The notes under the pieces are model-generated. The model was given only the letters and a program-made list of their open reading frames with translations. It did no database searches and was not told the DNA's origin. Both the position numbers and the translations under genes were made by a program. Shown piece by piece: positions 36,411-44,731 of a stretch of 64,000 bases of DNA. Origin of the DNA: Hyunsoonleella flava (lineage in GTDB: Bacteria; Bacteroidota; Bacteroidia; Flavobacteriales; Flavobacteriaceae); contig NZ_SIRT01000006.1 in NCBI RefSeq assembly GCF_004310325.1, positions 62,001-126,000 on the forward strand, given 5' to 3'. How positions within the stretch are numbered: position 1 is the stretch's first letter; each line of letters opens with the position of its first letter.

Positions 36411-38705
36411 TTAAAAAGAATAATTTAAAGCCACGGCAGCATAATAGTTTACCGGATTTCCAGGGTAAAAATAGCGAGGTGCATTTCCTCCAAAACTGCT
36501 AGCATTGATTAATATTTGCGAAGCGTACTTCGCATCAAATATATTGTTGATACCAAAAAACACATTGGTGTTTAGTTGCGAATAAAGCGTTTTTTGATAC
36601 CCTAATTTAAAATTTGTGATAGTGTACGATTCGCTGTAAAAACTATTACTATCGGTAATTGGCATCTCTCCAACTTTTTGAATATTGAGATTCCCATATA
36701 GTCCGAAATCAGCGTTAAAATCCAAACCCAAATTTAAAATGTGAGAAGGAACACCTGTTAAATCATTACCAGAGAAATCATTAGTATCATCCACAAAATT
36801 TTTAAACTTGTAGAGATGGAGCGAATAACTTCCAAATGCTGAAAGTTGAGTTTTATTAGAGTTGATGATGTTGTACTGCAGGTCAACCTCTAAACCATCA
36901 TGATGGGTTTTTCCAGCATTAACGCCTATAAATTCATCTTGAGCAGTACGTCTGGCAACCAAAAGATTTTTGATGGCAAGTCGGTATATTGAAATATTAT
37001 ATTGCAACCTGTTTTTTAAAGCGACTCCTCTGGCGCCTAGCTCAAAATTCCATCCTGTTTCTGCATTTAAACTATTGTTAATTTGTCCATCAGGCAGCAA
37101 TGTTTCTTGCAATGAAAGTGGAGAAAATCCATGGCTAATGTTTGAGTAGATGTTCGAATTTTTATTTAAACGATATAATACGCCTAGTTTTGGAGAAAAT
37201 ATACCGTTGAAACTAAAGCTTCCGGATTGGTCGGGGTTGGACGTTGAGGTCGGAAATTCATCTTCCAGATTGTAATTTGTTTTATTGTAATTCAGTCCAA
37301 GAACCACATCGGTTTTTGAGGAAATGTTATATCTACCCTCAAAGAATAGATTGTAATACTGTCGTTCTTCTTTAAAGTTTGATAGAGCAACACCTTGAAC
37401 GCTGCCAGTGCCTTCCGGGAAATCTCGGTACCGGTTTTCAAAAGTTTGGTAGTCGTAGTTATCTCTAAAAAATTCAATTCCAGACGTCCACTTCACCATT
37501 CTATCCTTAATAGCAAAATTGCCAACCAAACGATGTCTTACGCCATAACCAAAAACTGATTCGTCTAAAATATTGAAAGGCCTCGTCTCATAGGAGTTTC
37601 TAAAAGAAGTAAAAACACTGGTGTTTTGAGAAAGATTGTTATTGAATTTATGGTGCAATGACACACCTAAAATACTGCGTTTTGTGTCCTCGAAGCCTTT
37701 AGATTGTGCCCAGGTAAAGGCAGCACTTTTTGGTTTATTTCTAAAATCACTTTCATTTAAAGCACTCGGGATAAATGCCTTTAAATCAGAAAAGACCCCA
37801 AAAAATGAAAGCTCGTTTTTAGTATTGATTTTGTGCGTGGTGCTCAGGGTTACACTTTGTCGGCTATACTGGTTGTTGTCTCTATAACCGTCGCTATCGG
37901 TATTGCTGTATACTAGTTTTACATTGTGTTTTGAGTCGCCATAATTAAATTGTGAAAGATTCTTTATCAGTCCAAAAGACCCGATTGTGGTCTCATTTTC
38001 AATGCTTAAGTCATTTGAAATAGCCTTCTTGGGGATAAGTTGAATTACACCACCTAAACCCGCCCCATAAATGCTAGAGGTTGCTCCTTTGGTAATTTCA
38101 ATTCTAGAAATGGCACCAAGTTCAAAATCTTCTAGACTTGTTTCTCCGCTACCATTGGTTAAGGGAATATCCTTAAAATAAGCCCTTATTTTAGCTGTTC
38201 CAAACAAGTTTCTAGAGCCAACACCTCTTATGGTGATACGATTGGTATTAAGCGCTCCAGTTTGCATAAATATACCTGGGATTCTATTTAAAGCTTCGTT
38301 AATATTAATGTTATTGCCTCTTTCTATGACTTTAGTCGATATTAACGCTGTACTTGTTGAAGATAACTTTAATCGGGTTGGTAAATGAGAGGCGTTAACC
38401 ACCACCTCATTTAACAATGCAGGTCTTTTTTTAAGTGCAATAGTATATGCTTGTTTTATATTGAGTTTAATTTTTTTAGAGATATAGCCTTCTTTACTAA
38501 AGCTATAAAAACCAGATGAATTGATTATGAAATAACCACTAACGCTAACAAAAGTTGAATCATTTTTAATTTTTGTAATGCTGATATTTGATAATAAATC
38601 GCCGCTTTCGCCATCAATTATTTTGTTTTTATTGGAGGCTTGGGAGTAATAGATTTGTTGAAAAACAATACCAAAAACAATGGAAAGAAATAACTTTTTT
38701 TTCAC
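36411..38705 (-). CDS. TonB-dependent receptor, linked to PQQ sugar dehydrogenase
   Basis: Outer-membrane transporter of 764 residues. It has a signal peptide (about 1-21), a carboxypeptidase-regulatory-like domain (about 25-95), a plug (about 105-225; EALNRIPGIFMQTGA, RITIRGVGSRNLFG, GLGGVIQLIPKK) and a 22-strand barrel ending in ALNYSF. It is of the siderophore/vitamin size class rather than SusC. Its stop meets the start region of the sugar dehydrogenase gene, with a cytochrome c after that. PQQ uptake for the dehydrogenase is a reasonable hypothesis (compare E. coli YncD/PqqU), not shown by sequence. Confidence 0.92.
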   Translation of the reverse strand: MKKKLFLSIVFGIVFQQIYYSQASNKNKIIDGESGDLLSNISITKIKNDSTFVSVSGYFIINSSGFYSFSKEGYISKKIKLNIKQAYTIALKKRPALLNEVVVNASHLPTRLKLSSTSTALISTKVIERGNNININEALNRIPGIFMQTGALNTNRITIRGVGSRNLFGTAKIRAYFKDIPLTNGSGETSLEDFELGAISRIEITKGATSSIYGAGLGGVIQLIPKKAISNDLSIENETTIGSFGLIKNLSQFNYGDSKHNVKLVYSNTDSDGYRDNNQYSRQSVTLSTTHKINTKNELSFFGVFSDLKAFIPSALNESDFRNKPKSAAFTWAQSKGFEDTKRSILGVSLHHKFNNNLSQNTSVFTSFRNSYETRPFNILDESVFGYGVRHRLVGNFAIKDRMVKWTSGIEFFRDNYDYQTFENRYRDFPEGTGSVQGVALSNFKEERQYYNLFFEGRYNISSKTDVVLGLNYNKTNYNLEDEFPTSTSNPDQSGSFSFNGIFSPKLGVLYRLNKNSNIYSNISHGFSPLSLQETLLPDGQINNSLNAETGWNFELGARGVALKNRLQYNISIYRLAIKNLLVARRTAQDEFIGVNAGKTHHDGLEVDLQYNIINSNKTQLSAFGSYSLHLYKFKNFVDDTNDFSGNDLTGVPSHILNLGLDFNADFGLYGNLNIQKVGEMPITDSNSFYSESYTITNFKLGYQKTLYSQLNTNVFFGINNIFDAKYASQILINASSFGGNAPRYFYPGNPVNYYAAVALNYSF

Positions 38706-38795
38706 CCCTGCAAAGTAGATGTTTTGTTAAAATTAAAAAAGTTTGAAAAACTAAACTTTTCTTAAAAAAATCATTTTTAAACTGACTAAAATACC

Positions 38796-38803
38796 TATAT
38801 TTG
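38796..38803 (+). promoter_or_regulatory. -7 promoter element of the tRNA-Pro/GIY-YIG transcript
   Basis: TATATTTG matches TANNTTTG and lies 22 nt before the first tRNA-like copy. It would drive the damaged tRNA copy, the GIY-YIG gene and the intact tRNA-Pro as one transcript, since no other good promoter is seen closer to the intact tRNA. Confidence 0.55.
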
Positions 38804-38811
38804 CACCCGCT

Positions 38812-38875
38812 TAGATAACTATATCGGGGTGTAGCGTAGCCCGGTTATCGCGCCGAGTTTGGGACGCGGAGGTCG
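38812..38875 (+). repeat. 64-bp direct repeat, upstream copy
   Basis: Matches 39132-39195 base for base except A at 38856 against C at 39176. The repeat covers the last 13 nt before the tRNA and the tRNA 5' part through the variable region. The period is 320 bp, enclosing the GIY-YIG gene. Confidence 0.92.
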
Positions 38876-38900
38876 TCACGCTTGAGGCGTGACCACCCTA
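38825..38900 (+). pseudogene. tRNA-Pro-like copy with replaced T-arm
   Basis: Bases 38825-38875 repeat the 5' two thirds of tRNA-Pro(TGG), but one base of the anticodon stem is changed (CCGAG against CGCGG, giving an A-G mismatch). The T-arm is replaced by a 7-bp hairpin GTCACGC-TTGAG-GCGTGAC (38875-38893), and the 3' end reads CACCCTA, still able to pair with GGGTG of the acceptor strand. The TTCGAAT T-loop is lost, so a normal tRNA function is unlikely. Confidence 0.7.
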
Positions 38901-38911
38901 ACAAAGGAAAA

Positions 38912-39154
38912 ATGAATACTGTTTATATCCTTTTTAGTGAGAAACGTTCAAGATATTATGTGGGACAAACACAAAATATCAAATTAAGATTGGAAAGACA
39001 TAACCAAGGCGTAGTTCCTTCAACAAAACAAGGAGCTCCTTGGAAATTGGTTTTGCAAATTGAAGTTAATTCGAGATCAGAAGCAATGATACTAGAGCGA
39101 AAGATTAAGAAGAGAGGTGCAAAACGATTTATAGATAACTATATCGGGGTGTAG
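38912..39154 (+). CDS. GIY-YIG nuclease domain protein embedded in a tRNA-Pro locus
   Basis: Stand-alone GIY-YIG domain of 80 residues (UvrC/UPF0213 type): VYILFS (residues 4-9), YYVGQT (15-20), Arg in LRLERHN, and catalytic Glu in AMILERKIKK. ATG at 38912 is preferred over a TTG at 38882 because the domain begins at once and AAGGA lies 6-7 nt upstream. The stop (39152-39154) lies inside the downstream tRNA-Pro gene, so the last codons are read from the tRNA sequence. Related small GIY-YIG genes are common in flavobacteria; a homing-like or repair role is unproven. Confidence 0.88.
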   Translation: MNTVYILFSEKRSRYYVGQTQNIKLRLERHNQGVVPSTKQGAPWKLVLQIEVNSRSEAMILERKIKKRGAKRFIDNYIGV

Positions 39155-39219
39155 CGTAGCCCGGTTATCGCGCCGCGTTTGGGACGCGGAGGTCGCAGGT
39201 TCGAATCCTGCCACCCCGA
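39145..39219 (+). tRNA. tRNA-Pro (anticodon TGG)
   Basis: Cloverleaf of 75 nt: acceptor CGGGGTG/CACCCCG, anticodon stem CCGCG/CGCGG with loop TTTGGGA (anticodon TGG), T-arm GCAGG-TTCGAAT-CCTGC, discriminator A, CCA not encoded. Its first 10 nt also form the end of the GIY-YIG reading frame. A strong terminator follows at 39223. Confidence 0.95.
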
Positions 39220-39222
39220 CTT

Positions 39223-39253
39223 AAAGACTTTTCATTTTAATGGAAGGTCTTTT
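39223..39253. terminator. Terminator after tRNA-Pro(TGG), probably bidirectional
   Basis: AAAGACTTTTCAT pairs with ATGGAAGGTCTTT over 13 bp (two G-T pairs), loop TTTA, followed by T residues. The minus-strand dehydrogenase gene ends at 39254, so it can serve both directions. Confidence 0.85.
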
Positions 39254-40216
39254 TTAGTTTACAACATTTACAGGGTTCCCTTCTAGATAACTTTTTAAAT
39301 TATCGATAGTAGTTTGCATTAAACGCTGGCGTGCTTCTTTTGGCGCCCAGGCTATGTGTGGTGTGATGATACAGTTTTTTGCATTCAATAGCGGATTATT
39401 TGTCTTCATAGGTTCAGCTGAAATTACATCAAGGGCTGCACCAGCTAATGTATCATGGTTTAAGGCTTCAGCTAAGTCTATTTCATTCACTAAAGGACCT
39501 CGCGATGTATTGATAAGAAAAGCGCTATTCTTCATTTTATCAATGGAGCCTTTATTAATCATGCCATTTGTTTCTGAAGTTAAAGGGCTATGTAAACTCA
39601 AAAAGTCAGAATTATGCAATACATCATCTAAAGGCATGAATTTTAAATTAGCATTTTCAAACTCAGGATAAACAGTTCTATTGTAAACTAAAATATGCAT
39701 ACCAAAAGCTTCGGCAAGTTTTGCTGTGGCTCTACCTATTTTGCCAAAACCTATTATTCCAAGGGTTTTACCAGCCAATTCTATTAAGGGGTAATTCCAA
39801 AAGGAGAAGTCTTTACTTTTTATCCAATCACCCTGCTGTACTGCTTTATTATGAGCGCCTACATGATGGCATAGTTCCAAAATTAAAGCCATTGTGAATT
39901 GTGCTACCGATACAGAGCTGTAGTCTGGTACATTCGTTACTACTATGCCTTTTTGTCTTGTAGCTTCAATATCTACGACGTTATAGCCCGTAGCCAAAAC
40001 ACCAATATATTTTAATGCCTTGGATTTTGATAAAACAGTTTTGTTAAGAGGAGTTTTATTGGTGAACACTATTTCTGCATCTCCAATATTTTTAATAATG
40101 TTTTTGTCATCGTATGGTGTTCTGTCAAAAACTTTTAAATCTCCAAACTGGCTTATGCCTTTCCAGTTTAAATCGCCAGGGTTAAGCGTATGGCCATCTA
40201 AAACTACTATTTTCAT
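39254..40216 (-). CDS. D-2-hydroxyacid dehydrogenase (NAD-dependent)
   Basis: Oxidoreductase of 320 residues interconverting a 2-keto acid and a D-2-hydroxy acid, close to glycerate/hydroxypyruvate reductases. The nucleotide-binding motif is GIIGFGKIGRATAKLAEAFG (about 150-170). Catalytic Arg lies in NTSRGPLVNE (about 233), Glu near 263, and His in TPHIAWAPKEARQRL (about 285). No neighbouring gene tells the substrate. Confidence 0.92.
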   Translation of the reverse strand: MKIVVLDGHTLNPGDLNWKGISQFGDLKVFDRTPYDDKNIIKNIGDAEIVFTNKTPLNKTVLSKSKALKYIGVLATGYNVVDIEATRQKGIVVTNVPDYSSVSVAQFTMALILELCHHVGAHNKAVQQGDWIKSKDFSFWNYPLIELAGKTLGIIGFGKIGRATAKLAEAFGMHILVYNRTVYPEFENANLKFMPLDDVLHNSDFLSLHSPLTSETNGMINKGSIDKMKNSAFLINTSRGPLVNEIDLAEALNHDTLAGAALDVISAEPMKTNNPLLNAKNCIITPHIAWAPKEARQRLMQTTIDNLKSYLEGNPVNVVN

Positions 40217-40509
40217 GAATCAAATTTTGTTTATAAAGATACTATTTGAAATTAAGCATAGCGTTAGAAGATTACATTATTCCATTTTAATATAGTTTTC
40301 TGCAAAAAGAGGGCCTCTGAATTTATTTGAATTTGGCTATGCCTACCACGTTGAATTCCGATTTTATAGATTCATGTTTAATAAGAAGTCAATTAAAATA
40401 TATACAAAACGCATTCTTGCAGTGATTTTATTTACCAGAAGACCAAGAGGTCTTAGAAGCTATAAAAACCAATTATTGAAAATGTTGTAGATATGTTTGG
40501 CTTAAATAA
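40217..40509. other. Intergenic region with gene remnants
   Basis: About 290 nt. It contains the 3' remnant listed at 40277-40336 and, on the plus strand at 40426-40476, a short open stretch reading FYLPEDQEVLEAIKTNY between stops, possibly the tail of another lost gene. No intact gene was seen. Confidence 0.5.
40277..40336 (-). pseudogene. C-terminal remnant related to the neighbouring lipoprotein gene
   Basis: Reads NKFRGPLFAENYIKME then stop, against the end NYIYAENYIRVD of the lipoprotein encoded at 40510. A stop lies just upstream in frame. It looks like the tail of a second family copy, otherwise deleted. Confidence 0.55.
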
Positions 40510-40974
40510 TTAATCTACTCTAATATAGTTTTCAGCATAAATGTAGTTTCCTAAACTATCTACTATAATTTGAGAATATCTATCTTTTGTAACTTTAATA
40601 TTAAAGATCCACTTATTACGTGTTTTTAATTGCTCGTTTACAGGTTTAGAACCATAATCTAATACTTCAGTTAAAATACCGTCTTTAAAAGTATAATCTC
40701 CTACTCCAAACCAATCTAGAGAATCCCAAGCTCGCAGTTTGCTCCACATGACCTTGCTTTTAGAAAACATTTTTCTTTGTTTTAACTTGCTGGAGGGTCT
40801 GATGGTGTCATAAGTTTCTCCACCATAATTTACATAACTATCTATTTCCCAGACTCCCTCTAGGGTGAGTTCCTTAGTTTCCTTTTGTTCTTCAACATTG
40901 ATTTCTTTAGTGTTGTTTTTGCAGTTTACAACTGCAAGAAGAACTATCAACATTAGGCTTAGTTGTTTTTTCAT
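40510..40974 (-). CDS. Hypothetical small lipoprotein (lipocalin-like)
   Basis: Protein of 154 residues with a lipoprotein signal (MKKQLSLMLIVLLAVVNCKN, lipid on Cys 18) and a beta-rich body opening with LTLEGVWEIDSYVNYGG, the GxW pattern of lipocalin-like small proteins, and ending YAENYIRVD. Function unknown. A remnant of a related gene lies just downstream. Confidence 0.7.
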   Translation of the reverse strand: MKKQLSLMLIVLLAVVNCKNNTKEINVEEQKETKELTLEGVWEIDSYVNYGGETYDTIRPSSKLKQRKMFSKSKVMWSKLRAWDSLDWFGVGDYTFKDGILTEVLDYGSKPVNEQLKTRNKWIFNIKVTKDRYSQIIVDSLGNYIYAENYIRVD

Positions 40975-41062
40975 GACGTATTTGTTTGTTTAGTTACTCT
41001 TAAATTTACAAAAAAAACTCACACAGCGCCTTGTTTTTAACAAGGGATTACTAAAAAGAAAA

Positions 41063-41821
41063 TTAAGGCTGTTTTTCGCTAAGGTACTTCCAATAGCGCT
41101 TGGGAACATGCTGCACATGTAGTTTCGTGTTGACACGCTCTTCTATATTTGTGCTTTCAAAATAGTCTTTCCAAAGGGTTTCGTATGCTTTTTCGTCTAG
41201 GGTAAACCAGTCATTTTTTGAATTTTTTATATTGAAGTCAATGTGGATGATTTCGGTTTTATCCAAATTATAGAATAAGCCATACTTGCGCTTTAAATCA
41301 TAAATAATCCATTTTTGATCCGCGTACCTTCGGGTAAAATGGTTATTGATAAGGGGTAGAACATTAAAATCTGGTTCAATATTCGCAAAATATATATTGT
41401 CTTTAGTTTGTTGAAATCTCACAAAAGCTTCCATTCTATGCTTCTCTCTTCCAACTTTTATTGCTGTTTTGGAGAGTAATAACACGTGAGGATTTCCATA
41501 ATCTGAAATGATGTTTCGTTGTGTATCAAAAGCTAATTTTATCACTTTAAAAAGGATATCTTCAATACCGATTATTTCACTTAAAAAAGTGTAATATACA
41601 ATCCTAATACCTTTAGATTTGAGTAATTTTTCAATACCACTCCAAACACGTTGAGCCTTTTTTTGATCTGAAATAATAACTTCTTTTTCACTGAAAAATT
41701 CACTTTGAAATTCGCTTTCTTTTTTAATTGAAGGCTTGTTAAGCTTTCTTTCGTAAATTTCAAAAACACAGGTTAAAAACCCATCAAAAGATCCATCGTA
41801 TAGTAAATGTGTTGATTCCAT
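41063..41821 (-). CDS. DUF4130 putative DNA-repair protein (TIGR03915 type)
   Basis: Protein of 252 residues starting STHLLYDGSFDGFLTCVFEIYE, the hallmark of TIGR03915/DUF4130. Further conserved segments are GREKHRMEAFVRFQQTKDNIYFANIEPDFNVLPLI (about 130-165) and HFTRRYADQKWIIYD (about 170-185). Members pair with the radical SAM protein family encoded just upstream and are sometimes fused to UdgX-type uracil-DNA-binding proteins, so a DNA-repair role is inferred from association. The start overlaps the upstream stop (TAATG). Confidence 0.9.
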   Translation of the reverse strand: MESTHLLYDGSFDGFLTCVFEIYERKLNKPSIKKESEFQSEFFSEKEVIISDQKKAQRVWSGIEKLLKSKGIRIVYYTFLSEIIGIEDILFKVIKLAFDTQRNIISDYGNPHVLLLSKTAIKVGREKHRMEAFVRFQQTKDNIYFANIEPDFNVLPLINNHFTRRYADQKWIIYDLKRKYGLFYNLDKTEIIHIDFNIKNSKNDWFTLDEKAYETLWKDYFESTNIEERVNTKLHVQHVPKRYWKYLSEKQP

Positions 41822-43083
41822 TATGAGAAAAGAGTAAGCTGTCCTGTGAATGCTTTTTTGTATTTGCTATTAGAACTATTTACAATAATGTGTTTCAATT
41901 GTGAAGCCGAATAATCTTTAGTTTCAAAATATCTGGAATTGCAAGTGATGAAATATTTGGCCCTATTTAATTTCACACCAATGGATTTTAAGTGTTCCCA
42001 GTTTAAATTTCGAAATCGGCGAGCACTTAGTATTTTATTGACTGAGGTTATACCTAATCCAGGAACACGAGCTAGCATCATTTTATCTGCTTTATTAACG
42101 TCCAAGGGAAATTGATTTAAGTTTCGTAGTGCCCAAGACAATTTAGGGTCTATATCCAAGTCTAAATTTGGATGTTTTGAATTTAATATTTCCCGAACGT
42201 CAAAACCGTAAAAGCGCAATAACCAGTCGCTCTGATACAATCTGTTTTCGCGGAGTACAGGTACTTCAGTGCCTATCATTGGTAAGCGTTTGTCATGGCT
42301 CACAGGGATATATCCCGAATAGTACACACGTTTTAAATCAAATTTGTTGTACAAATAATTTGACGTGTACATAATTTGCATATCGCTTTCACCACTAGCA
42401 CCAATAATCATTTGTGTACTCTGTCCCGCTGGTGCATATTTTGGTGTGCTTTTAATAATTTTCTTTTCAGATTTATATTGAATAATTTCATTTTTAACCT
42501 TTTTCATAGGTTTGATAAAGTCATCATGATTTTTATCTGGTGCTAGTTGCTTTAATCCCTCTTTTGTTGGGATTTCAATATTTACACTTAATCTATCAGC
42601 GTATAAACCTGCTTCTCGCATTAACTCGTCTGATGCTCCTGGGATGGATTTCAAATGGATATATCCATTAAAATTTTCTTCTAATCTTAGTTTTTTTGCT
42701 ACTGCTACTAAGCGTTCCATGGTATAGTCGGCATTCTTAAAAATCCCTGAACTTAAAAAGAGCCCTTCAATGTAATTTCTTCTGTAAAAATTAATAGTTA
42801 AATCTGCGACCTCTTGCACCTTAAAGGCAGCTCGTTTAATGTCATTACTTTTTCTCGTTACACAATAGGCACAATCAAAAATGCAATGATTGGTAAGTAG
42901 AATTTTTAAAAGTGAAACACAGCGCCCATCTCTGGTATACGTATGGCAAATGCCCATTCCTGTGGAATTCCCTAAGCCTTTATTGGTATTGTTTCTATTG
43001 CTTCCACTTGAAGCGCATGATAAGTCATATTTTGCGGCATCAGCTAGTATATTGAGTTTTTCTCGAATGCGTTCGAAAGACAT
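41821..43083 (-). CDS. Putative DNA modification/repair radical SAM protein (TIGR03916 type)
   Basis: Radical SAM enzyme of 420 residues. The cluster motif is CIFDCAYC (C-x3-C-x2-C, about 66-73). The N-terminus KLNILADAAKYDLSCASSGS and the GMGICHTYTRDGRC segment are family signatures. The C-terminus (about 330-385; DVNKADKMMLARVPGLGITS, LKSIGVKLNRAKYF) is a helix-hairpin-helix DNA-binding region. It forms a coupled two-gene operon with the DUF4130 gene. The chemical reaction is unknown. Confidence 0.92.
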   Translation of the reverse strand: MSFERIREKLNILADAAKYDLSCASSGSNRNNTNKGLGNSTGMGICHTYTRDGRCVSLLKILLTNHCIFDCAYCVTRKSNDIKRAAFKVQEVADLTINFYRRNYIEGLFLSSGIFKNADYTMERLVAVAKKLRLEENFNGYIHLKSIPGASDELMREAGLYADRLSVNIEIPTKEGLKQLAPDKNHDDFIKPMKKVKNEIIQYKSEKKIIKSTPKYAPAGQSTQMIIGASGESDMQIMYTSNYLYNKFDLKRVYYSGYIPVSHDKRLPMIGTEVPVLRENRLYQSDWLLRFYGFDVREILNSKHPNLDLDIDPKLSWALRNLNQFPLDVNKADKMMLARVPGLGITSVNKILSARRFRNLNWEHLKSIGVKLNRAKYFITCNSRYFETKDYSASQLKHIIVNSSNSKYKKAFTGQLTLFS

Positions 43084-43256
43084 AGGTTAAATTAATTAAA
43101 AAAGATTGCTTGTAGATTTGGAAAACCTGAATACTCAAATATAAAAAAAATACCCCCGAAATATGTTAAAATTGGATGGACTTTTTATGATAAAACAAGT
43201 TTATTGCTTCATAAAGACTGTTAATAACTTATGTGTAAGGTTTGCCCCAAAAATTC

Positions 43257-43264
43257 TACTTTTG
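43257..43264 (+). promoter_or_regulatory. -7 promoter element of trxB
   Basis: TACTTTTG fits TANNTTTG and lies 21 nt before the trxB ATG, giving a short leader. Confidence 0.5.
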
Positions 43265-43285
43265 TTCTACTAAATTGATAAGATT

Positions 43286-44266
43286 ATGGCAGAAGAGATA
43301 GAAAGATTAAAGTGTTTAATAATAGGCTCTGGACCTGCTGGTTATACAGCAGCAATATATGCAGCAAGGGCTAATATGAAACCCGTGTTATATCAAGGAG
43401 CACAACCTGGTGGGCAGTTGACAACAACTAACGAGGTTGAAAACTTCCCTGGTTATCCCGAAGGTGTTACCGGACCAGAAATGATGATGCAGTTACAGGC
43501 TCAAGCCGAAAGGTTTGAGACCGATGTGCGCAACGGGTGGATTACAAAAGTAGATTTTTCAGGTGATGTGCATAAAGTTTGGGTGAATGATGAAAAAGAA
43601 ATTCATGCGGATACTATCATTATTTCAACAGGAGCATCAGCAAAGTATTTAGGTTTAGATTCTGAGCAGAAATATTTAAAATTAGGTGGTGGCGTTTCAG
43701 CATGTGCCGTTTGTGACGGATTCTTTTACAGAAATCAGGAAGTTGTGATTGTTGGGGCAGGAGATTCAGCCTGTGAAGAAGCACATTATTTATCCAAGCT
43801 TTGTAAAAAAGTGACCATGTTGGTAAGACGTGATGAGTTTAGAGCGTCTAAAATTATGGAAGCCCGTGTTAGGAACACAGAGAATATCGAAATACTGTTC
43901 AATACTGAAACCGATGAGGTTTTAGGAGATGGACAAGTGGTAACAGGTGTTCGTGTTTTTAACAACAAAACAGACGAAAAGCATGTGATTGATGCGACAG
44001 GTTTTTTCGTTGCTATTGGGCATAAGCCAAATACTGATATTTTTAAAGATTATTTAGATTTAGATGAAACGGGATACATCATCAATGTGCCTGGAACTTC
44101 TAAAACCAATGTTGAAGGTGTTTTTGTTTCTGGTGATGCGGCAGACCATGTATACAGACAAGCAGTAACCGCTGCAGGAACTGGTTGTATGGCAGCTTTG
44201 GATGCAGAACGCTATTTGGCAGCAAAAGATGCAACGTTCGAGGTGTCTACTTCAACATATAATTAA
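43286..44266 (+). CDS. trxB: Thioredoxin-disulfide reductase
   Basis: FAD- and NADPH-dependent enzyme of 326 residues that reduces thioredoxin in the cytosol. FAD-binding GSGPAGYTAAIYAARA (about 14-29), redox-active CAVC (about 138-141), NADPH-binding GAGDSACEEAHYL (about 158) and GDAADHVYRQAVTAAGTG near the C-terminus are all intact. It is monocistronic with a strong terminator 17 nt after the stop. Confidence 0.96.
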   Translation: MAEEIERLKCLIIGSGPAGYTAAIYAARANMKPVLYQGAQPGGQLTTTNEVENFPGYPEGVTGPEMMMQLQAQAERFETDVRNGWITKVDFSGDVHKVWVNDEKEIHADTIIISTGASAKYLGLDSEQKYLKLGGGVSACAVCDGFFYRNQEVVIVGAGDSACEEAHYLSKLCKKVTMLVRRDEFRASKIMEARVRNTENIEILFNTETDEVLGDGQVVTGVRVFNNKTDEKHVIDATGFFVAIGHKPNTDIFKDYLDLDETGYIINVPGTSKTNVEGVFVSGDAADHVYRQAVTAAGTGCMAALDAERYLAAKDATFEVSTSTYN

Positions 44267-44283
44267 GAGAGATATAGTATGAT

Positions 44284-44314
44284 AAAAAGCCAAAGTAATT
44301 TGCTTTGGCTTTTT
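44284..44314 (+). terminator. Rho-independent terminator of trxB
   Basis: AAAAAGCCAAAG (44284-44295) pairs perfectly with CTTTGGCTTTTT (44303-44314), loop of 7 nt, T-rich 3' arm. Confidence 0.92.
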
Positions 44315-44362
44315 GTTTTGCATTTATTTAAAAATATGTTTTCTTTGAAAACTGTTTAAAAA

Positions 44363-44440
<78 letters not shown>

Positions 44441-44572
44441 AATAGAAGCTTTGGTTTTTGTAGAAAGTCTGCTTTCTTAAGAAAATCGAAGCTTTTATTT
44501 TTAAATAAAGCAAAGCTTTATTTGCAATGATTTTATAGGATTATCAAAATCCTGTCATCCTGTCATCAATTC

Positions 44573-44603
44573 AAAACCATTCATTTTTATGAGTGGTTTT
44601 TTT
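44573..44603 (+). terminator. Rho-independent terminator
   Basis: AAAACCATTCAT (44573-44584) pairs with ATGAGTGGTTTT (44589-44600) over 12 bp with one G-T pair, loop TTTT, then T residues. Confidence 0.85.
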
Positions 44604-44700
44604 AGGTTTATTTTCTTGAGTAGATTAGCCATAACAAAACTAATCTATCGGTTTTGGAATGTATTCTTCTATTTAAATATCAAGCTTTTACACTAAATTA

Positions 44701-44731
44701 TTTGGAATATTAAAAAATATCAATATATTTG
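44701..44731 (+). promoter_or_regulatory. Promoter of the PL6-PL17-kdgF operon
   Basis: TTTG (44701-44704), 19-nt spacer, TATATTTG (44724-44731): a full match to the Bacteroidota TTTG-N19-21-TANNTTTG promoter. The last bases of the -7 element are also the first bases of operator box 1. Confidence 0.75.

Noticed and set aside
40426-40476. Short plus-strand stretch as an IS transposase remnant
   Set aside because: Seventeen residues only, no recognisable transposase motif or inverted repeats.
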